A DNA stretch of 11,790 nt from Thermoplasmata archaeon (GTDB lineage Archaea > Thermoplasmatota > E2 > DHVEG-1 > B8-G13). The stretch spans positions 1-11,790 of the forward strand of contig QMST01000004.1 of the NCBI GenBank assembly GCA_003649745.1, written 5' to 3'. Below are positions 7,141 to 11,790 of this stretch, piece after piece (the stretch's first letter is position 1; each line of letters begins with the position of its first letter). Position numbers and translations under genes: made by a program. The notes beneath the pieces are model-generated. The model saw nothing but the letters and a program-made list of their open reading frames with translations, was not told the DNA's origin and did not search any database.

Positions 7141-7644
7141 TTATAGCTTATTGATGTTTATTTTGAAAGGTGTTGGTATTTTCATACCAGCTCTCCTGAG
7201 GGCATCTTTGGCAATATTAATATGTTCATCTTTTACCCATACACTCATTATTGCCTGTCCCTCTTTGACCCTTGCAGCTGTGCCAACAGCTTTTCCAAAA
7301 GATGCGCGCATACCCTGTGAAACTCTATCTGCACCTGCACCAGTTGCTTGTTTGTTTTCACGAAGAACATGATGTGGAAAAACCTTTATCTTCAATCTAT
7401 AACCTGTTTTTCCAATGTTTTTCTCTAAATATCTATTAGCTGCGATACGAGCTGCTTCTAATGCTGTGTGTCTAATTTGGCATTTCTCTTCACACACTAG
7501 AGAAATCTCCATTGGAAAACTTCCTCTTTTATCTCCTAGGTCAAACTGTGTAATCCTGGGCATAGGAACACCGCCCATGTACTCCTTTCTCGTATATGCA
7601 TGCTGCTTAATCTCCCTGTACATCCTACCAGGTTTTTTAACCAT
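7141..7644 (-). CDS. rpl10e: Large-subunit ribosomal protein uL16 (archaeal L10e)
   Basis: A 167-residue protein of the archaeal/eukaryotic L10e branch of uL16, which sits near the tRNA acceptor arms and the peptidyl-transferase region of the 50S subunit. It begins with the characteristic [20 protein letters not shown] (1-20), followed by [18 protein letters not shown] (20-37) and the basic loop [23 protein letters not shown] (91-113), which reaches toward the catalytic centre. The C-terminal part matches the family and the length is normal. GGTGA lies nine bases before the ATG. The gene is transcribed alone on the minus strand, divergent from csl4 and convergent with the M50 protease. The strong TATA and GGGGGAAAA elements upstream fit a highly expressed ribosomal gene. 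Confidence 0.96.
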   Translation of the reverse strand: MVKKPGRMYREIKQHAYTRKEYMGGVPMPRITQFDLGDKRGSFPMEISLVCEEKCQIRHTALEAARIAANRYLEKNIGKTGYRLKIKVFPHHVLRENKQATGAGADRVSQGMRASFGKAVGTAARVKEGQAIMSVWVKDEHINIAKDALRRAGMKIPTPFKININKL

Positions 7645-7701
7645 AAAATTTTTTCACCATTTATTATTCTACGTTGATGGGAAACCAAAATATGATAAAG
7701 G

Positions 7702-7741
7702 TTTATAAAATCTTTTCCCCCTCAAAAAATATTTTTCCCCC
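7702..7741 (-). promoter_or_regulatory. uL16 promoter: TATA box with two GGGGGAAAA boxes
   Basis: Read on the minus strand, TTTTATAAA (7702-7710) is preceded by GGGGGAAAA (7713-7721), a very good BRE-like element. A second GGGGGAAAA (7733-7741) lies exactly 20 bp further upstream and is followed by its own AT-rich AAATATTTTT. Initiation from the proximal TATA would fall near 7680, giving a leader of about 36 bases with GGTGA at 7654-7658. The second copy could be a tandem promoter or a regulator site. Confidence 0.6.
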
Positions 7742-7752
7742 ATTGCAAACAA

Positions 7753-7760
7753 TTTAAATA
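7753..7760 (+). promoter_or_regulatory. TATA-like box for the csl4-rpoL-truD cluster
   Basis: TTTAAATA is centred about 62 bases before the GTG at 7819. Initiation near 7783 would give a leader of about 36 bases containing GAGGT (7807-7811), seven bases before the start. It sits back-to-back with the uL16 promoter, so the 174-bp gap 7645-7818 is essentially a two-way promoter region. Confidence 0.45.
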
Positions 7761-7818
7761 CAATTATTCACATTTCAGAAAACCATATCTATACAAAATA
7801 TAAGCTGAGGTAAGAATC

Positions 7819-8382
7819 GTGAAAAAGAAGAAACTTGTGCTGCCAGGTAAGGAGATAGCATCCACACAGGAGATGAAAGCCGGGGAAGGCACATTTGAAG
7901 ACAGAGGTAAAATCAAAGCATCAAGAATAGGGGAGGTACAGGTAGACAGAGACAGCAGGGTTATAACTGTTCAACCAGTGACTAGTGTACCTGTAAAAGT
8001 AAAAAAAAGAGATGTTGTAATAGGAGAGGTTAGAGAGGTAAGAAACTCTATAGTGATTGTTGACATCATACAAGTCGAGGGTAGCAAAAGAAGCCTCTAT
8101 GGTGATAAAACAGCTGTGATAAGAGTATCAGAGATATCAAAACAATATGTGAGAGATCCTCTAACAGAATATAGAATAGGAGACATAGTTCGAGCTAAAG
8201 TAGCCCAGGACTATCCAAATCTGCAGCTTTCTACAATAGGACCAGAGTTTGGAGTAATAAAAGCTTTATGTGTAAAATGCAGACACCCTTTAAAATTAAA
8301 AGGAAAGATATTAGAATGTGAAAGATGTGGAAATAGAGAGAGTAGAAAAATTTCAAAATATTATGGTCAGGGAAATATATAA
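7819..8382 (+). CDS. csl4: Exosome RNA-binding subunit Csl4
   Basis: A 187-residue cap subunit of the archaeal RNA exosome, the Rrp41/Rrp42 complex that degrades and tails RNA from the 3' end. Csl4 helps dock RNA and links DnaG to the complex. The N-terminal domain (about 6-60) starts LVLPGKEIASTQEM, with AGEGTFED (21-28) typical of the family. It is followed by an S1 RNA-binding fold (about 64-145, containing GDIVRAKV) and a C-terminal zinc ribbon with Cys151, Cys154, Cys167 and Cys170 in two CxxC pairs. Length is normal. The start is GTG, supported by GAGGT seven bases upstream; the product would begin with a Lys-rich MKKKKL. Its stop is followed immediately by the rpoL ribosome site, so the two genes are almost surely co-transcribed. 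Confidence 0.94.
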   Translation: MKKKKLVLPGKEIASTQEMKAGEGTFEDRGKIKASRIGEVQVDRDSRVITVQPVTSVPVKVKKRDVVIGEVREVRNSIVIVDIIQVEGSKRSLYGDKTAVIRVSEISKQYVRDPLTEYRIGDIVRAKVAQDYPNLQLSTIGPEFGVIKALCVKCRHPLKLKGKILECERCGNRESRKISKYYGQGNI

Positions 8383-8390
8383 GAGGAGGT
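8383..8390 (+). promoter_or_regulatory. Shine-Dalgarno that decides the rpoL start
   Basis: GAGGAGGT begins directly after the csl4 stop and ends seven bases before ATG 8398 but only one base before ATG 8392. Normal spacing favours 8398. Confidence 0.7.
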
Positions 8391-8397
8391 CATGTTA

Positions 8398-8679
8398 ATG
8401 GAGATCAATACAATAAAAAAGACAAAAAAAGAATTGGAGTTAGAAATCATAGGCGAAGATGAGACTCTTTTGAACCCAATAAAACAGCGTCTACTAGAGG
8501 AAAATGAAGTGGAATATGCAGAATACTTCATAGATCATCCACTAACCGGCAAACCAAGACTATACATAAAAACTAGGAAAGAAGACCCGTTAGATGTGTT
8601 AAAGAAGACGCTGAAAAGCTTAGAAAAAGATGTTAGTAAATTAACCAAAGAGTTAAACGAGAAACTCAAAAAGAAATAA
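8398..8679 (+). CDS. rpoL: DNA-directed RNA polymerase subunit L (Rpb11-like)
   Basis: A 93-residue subunit that pairs with RpoD to form the assembly platform of archaeal RNA polymerase, equivalent to the alpha dimer of bacteria and Rpb3/Rpb11 of eukaryotes. Recognisable stretches are the N-terminal strand ELELEIIGEDETLLNPIKQRLL, the middle segment EVEYAEYFIDHPLTGKPRLYIKTR, and a C-terminal dimerisation helix rich in Lys, Leu and Glu. The length is normal. ATG 8398 is preferred to ATG 8392 because of the distance to the strong GAGGAGGT; the longer form would only add Met-Leu. It is 15 bases after csl4 and 14 before truD. Confidence 0.94.
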   Translation: MEINTIKKTKKELELEIIGEDETLLNPIKQRLLEENEVEYAEYFIDHPLTGKPRLYIKTRKEDPLDVLKKTLKSLEKDVSKLTKELNEKLKKK

Positions 8680-8693
8680 AAAATATAGATACT

Positions 8694-10022
8694 ATGACCC
8701 ATTTAACTCCTCCATCGGAAGAGAGAGAGGTAGGGATAGAATGTTTTTACACTGCAGATACACCTGGTATAGATGGAAAACTAAGGGCAATACCTGAGGA
8801 TTTCATTGTTATAGAAAAACCATTGCTTCCAGATAGATATGACAATGGGTTATATTCAATTATTGAAATTACATCTAGAAACTGGGAGACAAACCTTTTA
8901 TTAAAAGATTTATCTAAAAAACTACATATATCTAGGAAAAAAATAACATTTGCAGGAACCAAGGACAAGAGGGCGTTTAAAACACAATACATGTCAATAA
9001 AAGCACCACCTGAGGAAATCCTTAAGCTTGATATAAATAATGTGAAAATAAAGTTTCTATATAAATCAAATAAACCCATTAAGATAGGAGATTTAATAGG
9101 CAACATATTTGATGTAAAAGTCAGGAACATTAGCCTTGAAAAAAAAGAATTAAACAAGAGATTGAAGAAAATAGAGTCTATTATAAAAAAAACTAGGGGT
9201 TTCCCTAACTTTTTTGGGATACAACGATTTGGAATAATCCGACCTATCACACATCTAGTGGGGAAATCTATTATAAGAGGAGATTTCAAACAAGCTGTTA
9301 AACACTATATTGCCAGTCCAACAGAGCATGAGAAAGAACCTGAGAGAGAGGCCAGAGCATTTTTCCAAGAGACAGAGGATTTCAAAGAGGCCATAAAACT
9401 ATACCCTGATCATCTCCACTTTGAAAAAGCGATTCTCAATAAACTAATAGAGACCAATGGAGACTATATAGAGGCGTTAAAAACCCTGCCATTTAATCTT
9501 TTAACAATGTTTGTTTACGCCTATCAATCCTATATTTTCAATAAAATACTAAGTGAAAGAATAAAAAGAGATATACCTTTAAACAGAGCTATCGATGGTG
9601 ATGTAATTATTCCACTAGGTAAAAATGGTTTTAAAGAAGGCGAGTTTATACCGGTAACTGATAAAAACATCAACAAGGTTAATCAGGAGATCGCTAAGGG
9701 GCGAGCATGTGTAACAGGTTTACTAGTTGGATATGACCCAGTTTTTGCAAATGGTGAAATGGGTGAGATAGAGCATAAGATCATAGAGAAAGAGAAGATA
9801 TATCCACGTGATTTTATTATACCTGATATGCCTTTCTTATCCTCATCTGGCTCAAGAAGATCACTGCTTGCTCCTCTTGCCGATCTGGAGTGGAGAGTGG
9901 AAAATGACAGTATCAATGAGGGAAAACTATGTGTGAATTTCAAATTTGAGCTTTTCAAAGGATGCTATGCAACATCATTGCTGAGAGAGTTTATGAAATC
10001 CAATAACATCACCAATTATTAG
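8694..10022 (+). CDS. truD: tRNA pseudouridine-13 synthase TruD
   Basis: A 442-residue TruD/Pus7-family enzyme that converts uridine 13 of tRNA to pseudouridine. The signature FAGTKDKRA (86-94) contains the catalytic Asp91. The second family motif is NFFGIQRFG (172-180). Earlier, GKLRAIPEDFIVIEKPL (28-44) is the usual N-terminal block. The insert typical of archaeal TruD follows the QRFG motif, and the C-terminal part returns to the catalytic fold with PDMPFLSSSGSRRSL. The length is typical of archaeal members. ATG 8694 is 14 bases after rpoL; no clear Shine-Dalgarno is visible and no other Met is near, so translation may depend on coupling or be weak. It is followed by ileS, another tRNA gene, after 68 bases. 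Confidence 0.94.
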   Translation: MTHLTPPSEEREVGIECFYTADTPGIDGKLRAIPEDFIVIEKPLLPDRYDNGLYSIIEITSRNWETNLLLKDLSKKLHISRKKITFAGTKDKRAFKTQYMSIKAPPEEILKLDINNVKIKFLYKSNKPIKIGDLIGNIFDVKVRNISLEKKELNKRLKKIESIIKKTRGFPNFFGIQRFGIIRPITHLVGKSIIRGDFKQAVKHYIASPTEHEKEPEREARAFFQETEDFKEAIKLYPDHLHFEKAILNKLIETNGDYIEALKTLPFNLLTMFVYAYQSYIFNKILSERIKRDIPLNRAIDGDVIIPLGKNGFKEGEFIPVTDKNINKVNQEIAKGRACVTGLLVGYDPVFANGEMGEIEHKIIEKEKIYPRDFIIPDMPFLSSSGSRRSLLAPLADLEWRVENDSINEGKLCVNFKFELFKGCYATSLLREFMKSNNITNY

Positions 10023-10090
10023 TAGAAATAGTTTTAACAGATATTTGCTATTATCTGCTATCCTCTAAAGAAGTTGGTGAAGAAACAAAA

Positions 10091-11790
10091 ATGATCAAAC
10101 CTGTGCCCTCGGAGTACAAACCAAATGAGATGGAGAAAAAAATCATAAAATTCTGGAGAGAAAACAAAATATTTGAGAAATCAGTGGAGCAGAGAAAAGA
10201 TAAGAAACCCTATGTGTTTTTAGAAGGCCCTCCCACTGCAAATGGGTTACCTCATCCTGGCCATGTTCTAACAAGAATCATGAAAGATGTCGTACTAAGA
10301 TATAAGACAATGGATGGCTATCATGTGCCACGTAGAGCAGGATGGGATACACATGGTCTACCAGTTGAGATAGAGGTGGAGAAAAAACTTGGTCTGGAGA
10401 GCAAACAAGACATTGAAAAATATGGTGTAGAGAAATTTAATGAGGAATGCCGCAGAAGCACATTCAAGTATGAGCAAGCATGGATAGACATGACAGAAAG
10501 AGTAGGCTTTTGGATAGACATGAAAAACCCATATATTACATTAAAAAATGAATATATAGAATCTGTATGGTGGTCACTAAAACAAGCATGGGAAAAGAAA
10601 CTTCTTTACAAGGGATATAAAGTTGTTCCTTATTGCCCGCGATGTGGAACAGTTTTATCAGCTCATGAGGTTGCACAAGGTTATAAAAAAGTAAAAGAAC
10701 CATCGATTTTTGTTAAGTTTAAGATTAAAAATGAAAACGCTTATTTCCTGGCATGGACAACGACTCCATGGACTCTTATCTCAAATGTAGCATTAGCAGT
10801 TCACCCAGATGAGTATTATGTTAAGATAAAATATGAGGGGGAGACCCTCATACTAGCGGAGGAGAGGGCATATCATCTACTAAAAGACAGTGACTATGAA
10901 CTGCTCGACAGGTTCAAAGGCAAAGAATTAGAATATAAAGAATATGAGCCAATATTTAGTTTTGTGAAACCAGATAAAAAAGCATGGTATGTGATATGTG
11001 CTGATTTTGTAACAATGGATGAAGGTACAGGTATCGTCCACATCGCACCAGCCTTTGGTGAGGAAGACTATGAGGCAGGGAGAGAATATGATCTACCAGT
11101 GGTTCAACTGGCTAGAAAAAATGGTACATTCAAAGATGAGGTTGAACCCTGGGCTAACATGTTTGTCAAAGATGCAGATCCAAAAATCATAAAATACCTA
11201 CAGGAAAAAGGTTTTTTAGCAGGTGAGAGAGAATACACACATGAGTACCCATTTTGCTGGAGATGCGATTCACCTTTGCTATATTATGCTATGGAATCCT
11301 GGTTCATAGCTATGTCAAAATTGAAGGAGAAACTAGTTGAAAATAATAACAATATAAACTGGTACCCGGAATACATAAAACATGGTCGTTTTGGAGATTT
11401 CATCAGAGATGTGAAAGACTGGGCTCTATCCAGGGATAGATACTGGGGAACACCACTGCCAATATGGAAATGCAACAACTGCGGAGAAACCATATGCATA
11501 GGAAGCATAGAGGAACTCAAAAAACTATCAGAAAACTTCCCAGAAAACTATGACCTACACAAACCCTTCATAGACAACCTAAAACTCAAATGCCCAAAAT
11601 GCAACTCCAACATGAAAAGAGAAAAAGATGTAATAGACTGCTGGTATGACTCAGGATCCGCATTCTTTGCACAATGGCACTACCCATTTGAAAACCAACA
11701 AAAATTCAAAAAAAACTACCCTGTAGATTTCATATGCGAAGCATTAGACCAAACCAGGGGATGGTTTTACTCACTACTAGCCATATCAAC
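10091..11790 (+). CDS. ileS: Isoleucyl-tRNA synthetase, partial
   Basis: The first 566 codons of a class I synthetase that charges tRNA-Ile; full-length enzymes are about 1,000-1,070 residues, so roughly half is missing beyond the right edge, including KMSKS. The HIGH signature appears as HPGH (55-58) within GPPTANGLPHPGH. AGWDTHGLPVE (83-93) is the IleRS hallmark. The editing domain (about 200-400) shows AWTTTPWTLISN (221-232) and GTGIVHIAPAFGEEDY (312-327). Cys pairs occur at 182/185 (YCPRC), 389/392, 461/464 and 501/504. The second half of the catalytic fold is announced by CWYDSGS (517-523) and LDQTRGWFYSLLA (552-564). The sequence is of the type shared by archaea, eukaryotes and some bacteria. 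ATG 10091 has GGTGA ten bases upstream. Codon use changes markedly after about 11450, toward C-ending codons. Confidence 0.95.
   Translation, partial: MIKPVPSEYKPNEMEKKIIKFWRENKIFEKSVEQRKDKKPYVFLEGPPTANGLPHPGHVLTRIMKDVVLRYKTMDGYHVPRRAGWDTHGLPVEIEVEKKLGLESKQDIEKYGVEKFNEECRRSTFKYEQAWIDMTERVGFWIDMKNPYITLKNEYIESVWWSLKQAWEKKLLYKGYKVVPYCPRCGTVLSAHEVAQGYKKVKEPSIFVKFKIKNENAYFLAWTTTPWTLISNVALAVHPDEYYVKIKYEGETLILAEERAYHLLKDSDYELLDRFKGKELEYKEYEPIFSFVKPDKKAWYVICADFVTMDEGTGIVHIAPAFGEEDYEAGREYDLPVVQLARKNGTFKDEVEPWANMFVKDADPKIIKYLQEKGFLAGEREYTHEYPFCWRCDSPLLYYAMESWFIAMSKLKEKLVENNNNINWYPEYIKHGRFGDFIRDVKDWALSRDRYWGTPLPIWKCNNCGETICIGSIEELKKLSENFPENYDLHKPFIDNLKLKCPKCNSNMKREKDVIDCWYDSGSAFFAQWHYPFENQQKFKKNYPVDFICEALDQTRGWFYSLLAIS

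Noticed and set aside
7639-7660. A seven-codon micro-ORF overlapping the uL16 start on the minus strand
   Set aside because: Its ATG overlaps the GGTGA used by uL16 and it stops within eight codons; most likely a by-product of the leader sequence.
7672-7810. A possible C/D box guide RNA in the uL16-csl4 gap
   Set aside because: A TGATGG near 7673 and a CTGA near 7804 do not make correct C and D boxes and are too far apart, with no internal D'/C' pair.
8747-9958. Minus-strand open frames of 180 and 91 codons within truD
   Set aside because: They oppose a complete TruD with both signature motifs; no ribosome site or recognisable domain.
10091-10270. HPGH instead of HIGH in IleRS as a sign of a degenerate enzyme
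   Set aside because: The second position of this signature varies in class I synthetases and the flanking PPTANGLP and AGWDTHGLPVE blocks are intact.
1-11790. CRISPR, IS element, tRNA, toxin-antitoxin or defence genes
   Set aside because: No regularly spaced repeats, no transposase-like frame, no tRNA cloverleaf in the gaps and no small paired frames were found. Gaps are all under 200 bp.

Overview
The window is AT-rich archaeal chromosome. The evidence is the gene content: archaeal Csl4, RpoL, uL16/L10e, TruD, MptE-type pterin kinase and a DUF373 protein. TATA boxes, some preceded by purine-rich BRE-like stretches, lie upstream of several genes. Starts are a mixture of GGTG/GGAGG Shine-Dalgarno starts and apparently leaderless ones, and Arg is often AGA/AGG. 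The set fits Euryarchaeota in the broad sense. A Thermoplasmatota-like lineage is my low-confidence guess; nothing here fixes the genus. I see no tRNA, rRNA, CRISPR array, insertion sequence or phage gene. All intergenic gaps are under 200 bp.

Layout. (1) Bases 1-1165, minus strand: a CBS-domain protein whose stop overlaps by one base the start of a CPA2-type cation/proton antiporter, which runs off the left edge. (2) From 1285, plus strand, divergent from that pair: an exported Ntn-hydrolase of the C45 (acyl-CoA:6-APA acyltransferase-like) family, closed by an A/T inverted repeat with a T-run. (3) 2691-7126, plus strand: a PfkB sugar/nucleoside kinase, a six-helix DUF373 membrane protein, an MptE-like 6-hydroxymethylpterin diphosphokinase with a TTG start, and a site-2-type membrane metalloprotease with a PDZ domain. 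(4) 7141-7644, minus strand: ribosomal protein uL16/L10e, convergent with the protease at only 14 bp. (5) From 7819, plus strand: csl4 - rpoL - truD - ileS, an information-processing cluster covering RNA exosome, RNA polymerase, tRNA pseudouridine-13 and Ile-tRNA charging. ileS runs off the right edge.

The right half is conserved housekeeping. The left half is more accessory: ion homeostasis with a possible separate nucleotide-sensing regulator, an exported hydrolase, and membrane proteins of unknown substrate. I do not see a clear new defence or mobile system. The most interesting leads are the overlapping CBS-antiporter pair, the exported C45 hydrolase, the uncharacterised DUF373 protein beside MptE and the intramembrane protease, the repeated GGGGGAAAA boxes in the uL16/csl4 divergent promoter, and a sharp codon-use change inside ileS.
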